64,000 bases of DNA from Shewanella woodyi ATCC 51908 (GTDB lineage Bacteria; Pseudomonadota; Gammaproteobacteria; Enterobacterales; Shewanellaceae). Positions within the stretch are counted from its first letter, which is position 1; every line of letters starts with the position of its first letter. This document shows, one piece after another, positions 51,187 through 58,108 of the stretch. A program made the position numbers and the translations under genes. The stretch is taken from positions 1,550,001 to 1,614,000 of the forward strand of contig NC_010506.1 in the NCBI RefSeq assembly GCF_000019525.1, written 5' to 3'. The notes below the pieces were generated by a model. It was not told where the DNA came from and searched no databases. It saw only the letters and a list, made by a program, of their open reading frames with translations.

Positions 51187-53175
51187 TTATTGATACAGAT
51201 CTCTTAGCAGTTCGCTATGGCTGGCGAGCTCAGCATCAAACTCACTATTTTCAGATGAAAAGTTCAATATTAACCCGTCCGCCTTAAGTTGTTTTGCAGC
51301 TTTTGCATGGGGGGAGAGTGTTTGCTGACTCGATGCGTAACAGGGGTTAATCAAAATTGGCAGGTGGGTTATTGTTTTAATATCCACTAGAGCTGCGAGA
51401 TCGAGAGAGGGCATCACAGAGTCATTGAATGTTCTTACACCCGACTCACAAAGGATTAGCTGTTGATTTCCTTGGGTCAATACAGTCTCTGCGGCATTGA
51501 GCAACTCCTCAACACTTGCCATGGTATTGCGTTCAAGTATCACTGGAATATGCAGTGAGCCCACCTGTTTTAGTAGGGGCTTATTATGCATCTGTTTACC
51601 TGTGATAAGTAAAATACTGGCGTGATCAGTGGCAAACTTTAACTCTGACTCATGCTCGACTGCGATGATGCATTCGAGATCAAACTGGTGCAGTGCTTTT
51701 TTAAACTCAAGGATATTAGTACCGATATCGATTTGATGAGATAAGCCCTCCAAAATCACCCCTTGAAAGCCAGCTTCTTTAAGTGACTTTGCTTTATGGC
51801 TGTAGAGTTCACTCTCTTGGGGCAAAGAGATAAGCGCAATGGCACCAAACTGGCCATCACCAATCTGCAGCTGGCCTATGGTTACCTCTGTGGCATCATC
51901 AAGATTAGTTTTGCTGTATCTCGATTGCTCACAGCTCAGAGCTGATTGGGTCACTGAGGGTTTATCTGAGTGCTCAGCTCGGCTGGTATCTGGTTCAATC
52001 ATCAGCTGGCTGTTAGAGAGCTGAGTTGGATTAACCGTTTCACAAGGGTAACAGCCTAATACTTTAATAAAGCGGGTGATACGTTCTAGCTCTTTCAGGG
52101 CTGACTGCATGGCATCGCTGGCAAGGTTTGCGTCGAGATCCAGATAAAACATCTCCTCCCAAGGTGTGCCTGGGATGGGGCGAGACTCTAGCTTACTCAT
52201 ATTTAGGTTGTGAGCTTTAAGCACTAAAAGGGCCTCTACCAGAGCGCCTGGTTTTTGGCCTGTTGCCATGATTAAGGTCGATTTGGCTGGAAGCTGCTCG
52301 GGGACGGCAATGGCCTTTCTTGCAACAACGATAAAGCGGCTCTGATTAATTTTCTGATTCGCTAAATCTTGTGCTATTGCTTCAAGTTGATAGAGTGCGC
52401 CACCTTCTGCACTACCTATGGCGGCAACACTAAGATCATCACTCTCTATCACTCGCTCCATCGCTTCGGCGCTGCTTGAGCAGTATTCCAGTTTATAGTC
52501 TGGGTGAAGAGCTAAATATCGACTGCATTGACTGATAGGTTGAGGGTGGGCATAGACGGTTTTAATCTGCTCTAACTTACTGCCATTTTTGGCTAATAAG
52601 CAGTGACCAACCTCAATTGTGGTTTCGCCAACAATGGCTAAACTTGTGTGTTGTAAGACGTCATAGACCTCGTTGATAGAGCCTGAAGAGGTATTCTCGA
52701 TGGGGAGAAATCCATAATCGGCATGGCCAGACTCTACGGCCTGAACTATCTCATCGAAGCTCTTGCAGCCTAAGTCTTGCATATTGACTTGTCTGCGCTC
52801 GCAATAACGGTTGGCGGCGAGGTAGGAATATGAGCCTCTTGCACCTAAGTAGGCGACATTATATTGCTGTTTTTGAGTATCAGGGTTGGCGCGACTTTGG
52901 AGGTAGGCTTGTTGATTGAGTACTGAGTCTTCAATAATGCTTTGATAGAGGGAGATAACGTAGTGGGCATCTAATCCCTGCTCTCGCCCCTGCTTAACTA
53001 ATCGGGAAAGTAACTCTTTTTCTCTTTGTGTATCGCGTATGGGGCGAATATCGACCTCTTTGCTACGGGCTACGTCCAGACTGAGCTCACGTCTTTTAGC
53101 CAATAGTGCCAGTAGATCTTTATCTAATGAGGTGATCTGTTCACGGGTATGGTTTAGTGGCTGTGGTTTGCTCAT
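51187..53175 (-). CDS. pheA: P-protein: chorismate mutase/prephenate dehydratase with extra C-terminal DAHP-synthase-like domain
   Basis: The first 385 residues look like a normal bifunctional PheA: AroQ chorismate mutase (about 8-95), prephenate dehydratase (about 108-285; PIENTSSGSINEVYD) and a Phe-binding ACT domain (about 300-375; ESRPIPGTPWEE). At 662 residues it is about 275 longer than E. coli PheA. The extra part (about 430-655) resembles the class I-beta DAHP synthase barrel: PVILERNTMASVEELL, LILCESGVRTF and THLPILINPCYASSQQT align with the usual motifs. Key residues are lost (DPSHATG becomes NPCYASS; the N-terminal GPCA(V/S)E loop is absent), so it is probably catalytically dead. 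Expression is controlled by the pheL attenuator upstream. Confidence 0.93.
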   Translation of the reverse strand: MSKPQPLNHTREQITSLDKDLLALLAKRRELSLDVARSKEVDIRPIRDTQREKELLSRLVKQGREQGLDAHYVISLYQSIIEDSVLNQQAYLQSRANPDTQKQQYNVAYLGARGSYSYLAANRYCERRQVNMQDLGCKSFDEIVQAVESGHADYGFLPIENTSSGSINEVYDVLQHTSLAIVGETTIEVGHCLLAKNGSKLEQIKTVYAHPQPISQCSRYLALHPDYKLEYCSSSAEAMERVIESDDLSVAAIGSAEGGALYQLEAIAQDLANQKINQSRFIVVARKAIAVPEQLPAKSTLIMATGQKPGALVEALLVLKAHNLNMSKLESRPIPGTPWEEMFYLDLDANLASDAMQSALKELERITRFIKVLGCYPCETVNPTQLSNSQLMIEPDTSRAEHSDKPSVTQSALSCEQSRYSKTNLDDATEVTIGQLQIGDGQFGAIALISLPQESELYSHKAKSLKEAGFQGVILEGLSHQIDIGTNILEFKKALHQFDLECIIAVEHESELKFATDHASILLITGKQMHNKPLLKQVGSLHIPVILERNTMASVEELLNAAETVLTQGNQQLILCESGVRTFNDSVMPSLDLAALVDIKTITHLPILINPCYASSQQTLSPHAKAAKQLKADGLILNFSSENSEFDAELASHSELLRDLYQ

Positions 53176-53207
53176 GCTGTCCTCTAGTTAATTTCCTAAT
53201 TCTGATA

Positions 53208-53393
53208 CATGGTGAATTTACATAAGTGTTCCTGACACAAGGTAAATTTATATCCATCCATGGCAAATTTACATAAGTGTTCCTGACACAACGTAAATTG
53301 ATATCCATCCATGGTAAATTTACATAAGTGTTCCTGACACAACGTAAATTTATATCCATCCATGGTAAATTTACATAAGTGTTCCTGACACAA
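53208..53393 (-). repeat. 51-bp tandem hairpin array 1 (3.65 copies)
   Basis: Copies start at 53208, 53259, 53310 and 53361; the last is cut after 33 bp. On the minus strand (the pheA direction) each unit folds as AATTTACGTTGTGT, loop CAGGA, then ACACTTATGTAAATT, and units are joined by a segment containing CCATGGATGG. The array fills most of the 220 bp between the pheL terminator and the pheA start, so it is transcribed as part of the pheA 5' region. Because 51 is a multiple of 3, all frames stay open and create false repetitive ORFs. Confidence 0.9.
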
Positions 53394-53460
53394 AAAAGCC
53401 CCCCTAGTGGGAGGCTTTGGAATTTTCACTTTCGTTTTTACACCGAAATTCCGCCTCCCT
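53392..53460 (-). promoter_or_regulatory. pheA attenuator (terminator and antiterminator)
   Basis: Minus strand. The terminator is GCCTCCC-ACTA-GGGGGGC followed by six T (53392-53415). The antiterminator is an unbroken 14-bp match in two blocks: GGGAGGC-GGAATTT (53446-53459) with AAATTCC and GCCTCCC (53409-53425), separated by AAA. A pause hairpin, TTCCCCCC with GGGAGGCGGAA, overlaps the end of pheL. Ribosome stalling at the Phe codons would favour the antiterminator, the classic arrangement of Phe attenuation. Confidence 0.9.
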
Positions 53461-53512
53461 GTATGGGGGGAATAAAAAAGAAAGTAAAAAAGTGAACGTT
53501 AAGTTGTTTCAT
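53438..53512 (-). CDS. pheL: PheL leader peptide
   Basis: A 24-codon ORF starting with ATG at 53512 and ending TAA at 53438. Residues 8-13 are FFTFFF, so five of six codons are for phenylalanine, just before the pause hairpin. The stop lies between the pause hairpin and the terminator. It is too short for automatic ORF calls. The upstream ribosome-binding site is weak (AGG only 3-5 nt before ATG). E. coli has pheL in the same place between raiA and pheA. Confidence 0.88.
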   Translation of the reverse strand: MKQLNVHFFTFFFIPPIQGGGISV

Positions 53513-53519
53513 GCCTATA

Positions 53520-53548
53520 AAAGTAAAGCCCGAGCTCAGGAGTGTCAA
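53520..53548 (-). promoter_or_regulatory. Possible pheL-pheA promoter
   Basis: A perfect -35 TTGACA (53548-53543, minus strand) with 17-bp spacing to a poor -10 TACTTT (53525-53520). Transcription would start only a few bases before the pheL ATG, which is unusually short, so another promoter further upstream remains possible. Confidence 0.3.
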
Positions 53549-53588
53549 TTAAAAACTCGTTTTATATTTAACCGTACGTAGGTTTACA

Positions 53589-53631
53589 TATACCCAATCT
53601 ACTTCGAAGTGCTCGTTTCAGACCCCCGTAG
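53589..53631. mobile_element. Solo end of the MITE-like family
   Basis: TATACCCAATCTACTTCGAAG followed by TGCTCGTTTCAGACCCCCGTAG (43 bp, two blocks here) matches one terminal region of the elements at 14042-14458 and 34003-34466. The other end is not found, so this is a remnant. It lies just upstream of pheL and next to array 2. Confidence 0.55.
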
Positions 53632-53673
53632 ACTTGAACTGGGGAGATATTGAGAACATTAAAGCGATCTGTG

Positions 53674-53853
53674 ATGGAGTGTGGAATAAATGTTCCCGAC
53701 ATAACTACCACACTTTTCCGTCCATGGAGTGTGGCATAAATGTTCCTGACATAACTACCACATTTTTCCATCCATGGAGTGTGGCATAAATGTTCCAGAC
53801 ATAACTACCACATTTTTCCATCCATGGAATGTGGCATAAATGTTCCCGACATA
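53674..53853 (-). repeat. 50-bp tandem hairpin array 2 (3.6 copies)
   Basis: Copies start at 53674, 53724, 53774 and 53824; the last is cut after 30 bp. On the minus strand the unit folds as TGTGGTAGTTATGT, loop C-N-GGA, ACATTTATGCCACA. The four loops read CGGGA, CAGGA, CTGGA and CGGGA. The stem sequence differs from that of array 1, but the pairing, the loop core and the CCATGGATGG linker are the same. No gene is in this stretch. Confidence 0.88.
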
Positions 53854-53879
53854 AAAAAGCGCACCATGAAGGTGCGCTC
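53853..53879 (-). terminator. Strong Rho-independent terminator (minus strand)
   Basis: AGCGCACC and GGTGCGCT pair perfectly around five bases, followed on the minus strand by six T. Array 2 begins immediately after the T-run. It would end transcripts coming from the raiA side, including the tandem element at 53992-54455. Confidence 0.88.
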
Positions 53880-53991
53880 TAGATGAAAATATTTAAAAAT
53901 CAAACTCAGGGTGCCTCCTATTTTCATTGAAACTACTTTAGGTTTAAAAACGTGTTTACTTTTACATTAATCAGGCTTGTTGTGACATAAA

Positions 53992-54455
53992 GACTGAGCT
54001 TGCCTGACTCGTTTCTCGCTGTGTTACGATGACCTGTGTTGCGATCTATAGTTAGTGATACTTTTATCGCTCCTGTTTAAGTTGAAACCTAACGGGTTGC
54101 GTCACACTTCTTGATTAAGGGAGACAAGGGTTAGGTTTCATGTCACGCTGTTACACTTTCAGGCATATGGGCTATAAAAGCTTATCTGCCTCTGGCTTCC
54201 TAGCTGTATCAGCTTAGGGCCATTAAGGCTAAGTTTGCCTGACTAGTTCCTACCGGTTTTACAATTACTAATTCTGCAAATGATGTTAGTGATTCTCTAT
54301 CACTCCTTTTTAGTGCTGAGATCTAGCTAGTTGCGTCGCGCTTCTTGATTAAGGGAAGCAAGAGCTCGATCTCCTATACTGCTTCATACTTTCAGACCTA
54401 TTGCTATAAAAGCTTATTTGCCTATGGCTTCCTAGCTATATCTGCTTAGGGCCTA
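53992..54455 (-). repeat. Two diverged tandem copies of a structured element, possible ncRNA pair
   Basis: Copy A covers 53992-54222 and copy B 54227-54455, offset about 233-235 bp and roughly 70% identical by eye. Conserved blocks include TTGCGTC(A/G)C(A/G)CTTCTTG and ATTAAGGGA, GCTATAAAAGCTTAT and GGCTTCCTAGCT. Three stems keep pairing while their bases change: GAAACCTAAC/GTTAGGTTTC versus GAGATCTAGCT/AGCTCGATCTC; AGTGATA/TATCGCT versus AGTGAT/ATCACT; CTTC/GGAG versus CTTC/GAAG. No ORF spans them. The strong terminator at 53853-53879 suggests transcription on the minus strand, either from its own promoter or by read-through from raiA. I cannot match it to a known RNA family. Confidence 0.55.
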
Positions 54456-54556
54456 ATTGAGGCGGATTAATCGTCTGAATGCTGTATCGCTAAAACTGAC
54501 TATCACTTACTACTGCCACTATACCTCTGTGTATTAAGGTTAGCACCGCTTGGACG

Positions 54557-54919
54557 TTAAGCGGCAAACTCCTCATCTATTTCATCTTCAATATTGAGGT
54601 CTACAGTTTCCTCTTGTCTCTTGAGGGTTTCGTAACGTTGAGCTTCTGGCTTATGGGTTAGGCGGTTGAGCTGTTTTTCTAGCTTCTGTCCCATGGCATT
54701 AATTGCTGAATAAAGGTCTTCATGTTTTGCTTGAGCAAAAAGCTTGTGACTTGGGATCCCGACGGCGGCTTCAATCTTAAATAACTGCTTCTCTTGAACA
54801 ATGATGACATGTGGATTGATTAGCTGAATATCATGTCTAGCTAGCTTATCTAAACGAGCCTGAATGCGTTCACGAATAAGGGGAGTAACTTCAAGGTTTT
54901 TGCTAGTGATCTTTGTCAT
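54557..54919 (-). CDS. raiA: Ribosome-associated inhibitor / hibernation factor RaiA (YfiA)
   Basis: A 120-residue short HPF-type protein that binds the 30S decoding centre and silences ribosomes in stationary phase or cold. It has KITSKNLEVTPLIRERIQAR at the N-terminus, INPHVIIVQEKQ and HEDLYSAINAMGQKLEKQL, and an acidic C-terminal tail as in E. coli RaiA. There is no long-HPF dimerisation domain. The order raiA-pheL-pheA is also that of E. coli, although here about 1 kb of repeats separates raiA from pheL. Confidence 0.93.
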   Translation of the reverse strand: MTKITSKNLEVTPLIRERIQARLDKLARHDIQLINPHVIIVQEKQLFKIEAAVGIPSHKLFAQAKHEDLYSAINAMGQKLEKQLNRLTHKPEAQRYETLKRQEETVDLNIEDEIDEEFAA

Positions 54920-54976
54920 ATATTGAACCTTCTATTATTGCCTTGAATTCAGATTACCAATCTCCACAGCGAAAGT

Positions 54977-54992
54977 CGTGATCTTGATCACG
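54977..54992. promoter_or_regulatory. CRP-like palindrome upstream of raiA
   Basis: CGTGATCTTGATCACG is a perfect 16-bp palindrome with the CRP core GTGA-N6-TCAC. It is centred about 65 bp upstream of the raiA start, a position consistent with activation. FNR-type binding is less likely because TTGAT/ATCAA ends are missing. Confidence 0.5.
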
Positions 54993-55207
54993 TTTTCTTA
55001 GCTCTTTTGTGTTGTTCGGCTTTTATTTGATCACTTAGACAATTATTGAAAATAACTGGTGTAAATTGCTTGTAAAGGGGGGACAAGGAGGTCATATTTG
55101 AATGGATAAGTGTAGACTCTTTTTTTATAATACCCGCCAACACTGTACAATATATCACCTATATCGTTATTCAATTTTCTTTTCCTACTTTCATATCTGG
55201 TAAATAA

Positions 55208-55876
55208 ATGAACAATAAAATTAAAGTTTGGGATCTTCCTACACGGATTTTTCACTGGGGCATGATTGTTTTATTAGGAGGGCTCTGGTGGACGGCTGAT
55301 GCTGGAGAGATGGATTGGCATCAAGTTCTTGCCTATTCTTTAATGGTGTTTATTGTTTTTAGGCTTATCTGGGGCGTTGTTGGAAGCGATACTTCGCGTT
55401 TTAGTCATTTTATTAAACCCCCTAAAGCGGTATTGGATTATATGAAGCTGACTAAGGAGCAAGGTGTCTCCTCTAGTATTGGTCATAACCCATTAGGTGG
55501 GTATATGGTGATTGCCTTGATTATGCTTGTTTCAGCTCAGCTGACCACAGGTTTATTTGCAACTGATGAGATATTTACTGAAGGCCCACTGTACTCTTTG
55601 GTATCGAGTGAGACCGGCTCCTTGATGAGCTGGCTACATAAAAAAATCTTCTATGTGATGTTGGGCTTTGCTTCTATCCATGTATTGGCTGTTGTTTACC
55701 ATGGCCTTAAAGGTGATAAGTTAATCACTCCTATGATCACCGGTTACAAACAGGTATCTGAAGCAAGCGGATTGGAGTTAAAGTTTAAACCTGCTCTGAT
55801 GGCTTTCTTGCTGGTGGCCCTGTTAGCGGGCTTGGTTGGAAATTACTTAATTAAACCTGTTGTGGGAATGCTGTAG
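55208..55876 (+). CDS. Cytochrome b561-type membrane protein
   Basis: A 222-residue diheme-type cytochrome b with four to five membrane segments. The N-terminal KVWDLPTRIFHWGMI and the later GHNPLGGYMV, WLHKKIFYVMLGFASIHVLAV and YHGLKGDKLI supply the His ligands and match the bacterial cytochrome b561 / Ni-Fe hydrogenase b-type family. It probably passes electrons between quinol and a c-type cytochrome. The convergent neighbour is cytochrome c', and I remember the same pairing in S. oneidensis, which suggests a shared redox function. Confidence 0.88.
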   Translation: MNNKIKVWDLPTRIFHWGMIVLLGGLWWTADAGEMDWHQVLAYSLMVFIVFRLIWGVVGSDTSRFSHFIKPPKAVLDYMKLTKEQGVSSSIGHNPLGGYMVIALIMLVSAQLTTGLFATDEIFTEGPLYSLVSSETGSLMSWLHKKIFYVMLGFASIHVLAVVYHGLKGDKLITPMITGYKQVSEASGLELKFKPALMAFLLVALLAGLVGNYLIKPVVGML

Positions 55877-55883
55877 CATTAAA

Positions 55884-55922
55884 AACAATAAGCCTGATGA
55901 CTTGTGCACTCAGGCTTATTGT
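55884..55922. terminator. Bidirectional terminator between cytochrome genes
   Basis: ACAATAAGCCTGA and TCAGGCTTATTGT form a 13-bp perfect stem with a 13-nt loop between the convergent genes. The T-tracts are short. Confidence 0.7.
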
Positions 55923-55934
55923 CGTCAGTGTCAC

Positions 55935-56396
55935 TTAGTCTTTCTTGTAGCTATCGTGACAACCTTTACAATTTTTAGCTGTTGCCATAAAGGCTTGCTT
56001 CAGTGCTTTTTTATCGTCAGCTTTTGCTGCAATAGCTAGGGCTGCTGAATCTTTTTGAAGCTGAAGCATCTTGGCATCAAAATCAGCTTTTTCAGTCCAG
56101 ACTTTAGGCAGTGCTTCAGTGTCACCTTTATCAGAACCTGGTGTAAAGCCCTCTAAAGGAAGCTTTGAAAGTGCCGCAACGTTGTCTGCTCGCATTGCAA
56201 ACACCTCAGCATCAAACGGTTTCTTGCCTTTTAACATCGCGCCCATATCACCAAAATTGTAGGCTAGTAAGCTAAATGCTGATTGACGGTATTCAATTGC
56301 ATCATCGGTCTTTTTGAAATTACCTGCCTGTACGCTTGTCGCTAGTACTGTACTGGTAACAACTGCCAAGATGGCCATTTTTGCATTCTTGTTCAT
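55935..56396 (-). CDS. Cytochrome c'
   Basis: A 153-residue periplasmic c-type cytochrome. A signal peptide (residues 1-24, cleavage after SVQA) is followed by a four-helix bundle with the single heme site CKGCH near the C-terminus, the layout of cytochrome c'. Such proteins bind NO and may protect against it. I choose ATG at 56396, with GAGAG about 8 nt upstream, over the ATG 12 codons earlier, because the signal peptide then starts normally. Confidence 0.92.
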   Translation of the reverse strand: MNKNAKMAILAVVTSTVLATSVQAGNFKKTDDAIEYRQSAFSLLAYNFGDMGAMLKGKKPFDAEVFAMRADNVAALSKLPLEGFTPGSDKGDTEALPKVWTEKADFDAKMLQLQKDSAALAIAAKADDKKALKQAFMATAKNCKGCHDSYKKD

Positions 56397-56664
56397 TATA
56401 TTGCTCTCACGTTTCTTGTTGTTTTGTGACATTACACCGTTATTGTATTCTTTTTTTATCGAGTGGTACTATCCAAATATTCAAGAGTTTACATGTAAAG
56501 ATGAAAAGATTTGTAACTGAGTTTTGTGTTATTTAGGCTTAGCAGGATGATAGCTTTGGATTTTATGGGCTTATTGGTATTATTGTAATGGAGAGGCAGT
56601 ACAGTTTGCTCTCCTGTTTCACCATCAAACAGGTAGATGCTTATAGATTGTGGAGTGAAGGTTG

Positions 56665-56943
56665 ATGAGAGCTGAGTGGGATTGTGTATTAGAAAAAGTC
56701 GTGAGTCATCAAGATCACAACGCGCTAATTGAGCTATTTGAACTCCTGTTAACTGAAGAGGAGCGAAGTGCTATTGCGGGCAGACTAAAAGTGTTTCAGG
56801 TGCTACTTCTTGGTGAGATGAGTCAACGTCAGATAGCTGCTGAGTATAAGATAAGTATTGCTACTATCACACGTTGCTCTAACTATCTAAAACATATGTC
56901 TCCCGAGCAGAGAGAGAAGATTAAAACACTTATCTTAGGTTAA
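56665..56943 (+). CDS. trpR: Trp operon repressor TrpR
   Basis: A 92-residue dimeric repressor that binds DNA when tryptophan is abundant. The helix-turn-helix is in MSQRQIAAEYKISIATITRC, preceded by LLLTEEERSAIAGRLKVFQ. The frame has a TTG one codon before the ATG; ATG is preferred. Its stop overlaps the stop of the convergent gene by four bases, with no terminator between them. Confidence 0.95.
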   Translation: MRAEWDCVLEKVVSHQDHNALIELFELLLTEEERSAIAGRLKVFQVLLLGEMSQRQIAAEYKISIATITRCSNYLKHMSPEQREKIKTLILG

Positions 56944-57320
56944 AACATACTGTGGCTTAATGGGAGTTGGTGTCGTCGGTTAGATGCCCGTTTTGCTAAG
57001 ATATAGAGCGAGTAGCTAATTAAACTAAAACTGATGATGTAGCTCAGATCTGTTGTCGATATTTTATAGGTGATAATGGCAAGTAATAGGTAAACAAAGG
57101 GAAGTGAGTTATAGATAACTTGTGGAAACCTACCTTTTTTACGTTTCTTGACCGGATCAGTACGACGGTTTTGTGAGCGCATATTATAGACTTTGCTGCC
57201 TAGATAGAAGATGGTAAATGCGGCGATAAGTCCCCAGGGACTATCTAATACAAGTAAGCTTATTGAGCCAGTTGCGATATAGGTGATAGGCAGAATTTCA
57301 TAGAGAGGTTTGCTAAGCAT
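56940..57320 (-). CDS. Small membrane protein of unknown function
   Basis: A 126-residue protein with about four hydrophobic segments in two pairs, separated by a basic loop (RRTDPVKKRKKGRFPQ, near residue 60). I do not recognise a family. ATG at 57320 has AAAGGA 7 nt upstream; the frame extends 19 codons further but without a good start. Its 3' end overlaps trpR. Confidence 0.65.
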   Translation of the reverse strand: MLSKPLYEILPITYIATGSISLLVLDSPWGLIAAFTIFYLGSKVYNMRSQNRRTDPVKKRKKGRFPQVIYNSLPFVYLLLAIITYKISTTDLSYIISFSLISYSLYILAKRASNRRHQLPLSHSMF

Positions 57321-57387
57321 AAACAGTCCTTTGTTTGAGCTTGTAAATAGTTTGGTGCACCAGTTCGTTCTATCCATATTCTAGCCG

Positions 57388-57425
57388 AAAAAAAGCCCAC
57401 TGCATGGATAACATGCAGTGGGCTT
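57388..57425 (-). terminator. Rho-independent terminator of slyD
   Basis: GCCCACTGCATG and CATGCAGTGGGC form a 12-bp perfect stem around five bases, followed on the minus strand by seven T. It lies 60 bp after slyD. Confidence 0.92.
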
Positions 57426-57484
57426 ATATTTATTCGTAATGAGTTAATACTAATTAGCTCATTACCGAGTTATATCGATAGCTA

Positions 57485-58108
57485 TTAGTGTCTGCAACCG
57501 CAGCCGCCGTTACCATCACAACCCTCTTTAGCGGGCTCATCTTTCTTGTCACTGCAGCGTCCCTCTTCATGATTGTGCTCATGTCCGCCGCCACAACATC
57601 CGCCTTCATGGCTATGCTCATGCTCTGATCCGCAACTGCTTCCATGTGCATGGATATGACCATGGGCAATCTCTTCGGCTGTCGCTTCACGGACTTCCAT
57701 CACCTCAACGATAAAGTTGAGTGATTGACCTGCTAGAGGGTGATTTCCGTCAACAACAACGACATCATCTTTAACCTCTTTAACTTGGACAGGACGTTGT
57801 CCCATCTCTGTTTCTGCAATAAAGCGCATACCAGGTACGATATCCTGAATATCACCGAAAGCACTCAATGGGACTTCTTGGCGCAAACCATCGTGATATG
57901 GACCATAGCCGTTATCAGCATTTACTGTAACATCCAGTTTGTCGCCGACAACTTTACCCTCAAGTTCTGTTTCCAGACCTGGGATCATGTTCTCTGCTCC
58001 ATGAAGATAAAGCATTGGCTCACCTTCAAATGAATCTTCGATAACTTGGCCTTGTTCATCAGATAAACGGTAGTGAATGCTAACTGCGCAGTGTTGGGTG
58101 ATTTTCAT
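57485..58108 (-). CDS. slyD: FKBP-type peptidyl-prolyl isomerase SlyD
   Basis: A 207-residue folding helper with an FKBP domain interrupted by an IF chaperone domain (about residues 65-125; GPYHDGLRQEVPLSAFGD) and a His/Cys-rich metal-binding tail (about 150-207; HAHGSSCG, HEHSHEGGCCGGGHEH, GGCGCRH). In E. coli SlyD supplies nickel for hydrogenase maturation. Length is slightly more than E. coli (196). Confidence 0.96.
   Translation of the reverse strand: MKITQHCAVSIHYRLSDEQGQVIEDSFEGEPMLYLHGAENMIPGLETELEGKVVGDKLDVTVNADNGYGPYHDGLRQEVPLSAFGDIQDIVPGMRFIAETEMGQRPVQVKEVKDDVVVVDGNHPLAGQSLNFIVEVMEVREATAEEIAHGHIHAHGSSCGSEHEHSHEGGCCGGGHEHNHEEGRCSDKKDEPAKEGCDGNGGCGCRH

Noticed and set aside
53141..53429. 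Two minus-strand ORFs (72 and 77 codons) with repeating peptides across array 1
   Set aside because: The unit is 51 bp, a multiple of three, so frames stay open by periodicity alone. The peptides only reflect the DNA repeat, and the hairpin explains the conservation better.
53568..53771. 67-codon ORF across array 2 and the MITE remnant
   Set aside because: It runs through non-coding repeats and has no ribosome-binding site or recognisable protein.
53208..53853. CRISPR array
   Set aside because: Repeats of 50-51 bp follow each other directly without unique spacers, and no cas gene is near.
53992..54455. CsrB/CsrC-type sponge RNA
   Set aside because: GGA motifs on the minus strand are few (about seven in nearly 500 nt) and not placed in regular loops, unlike CsrB. 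The element is kept as an unidentified structured candidate.
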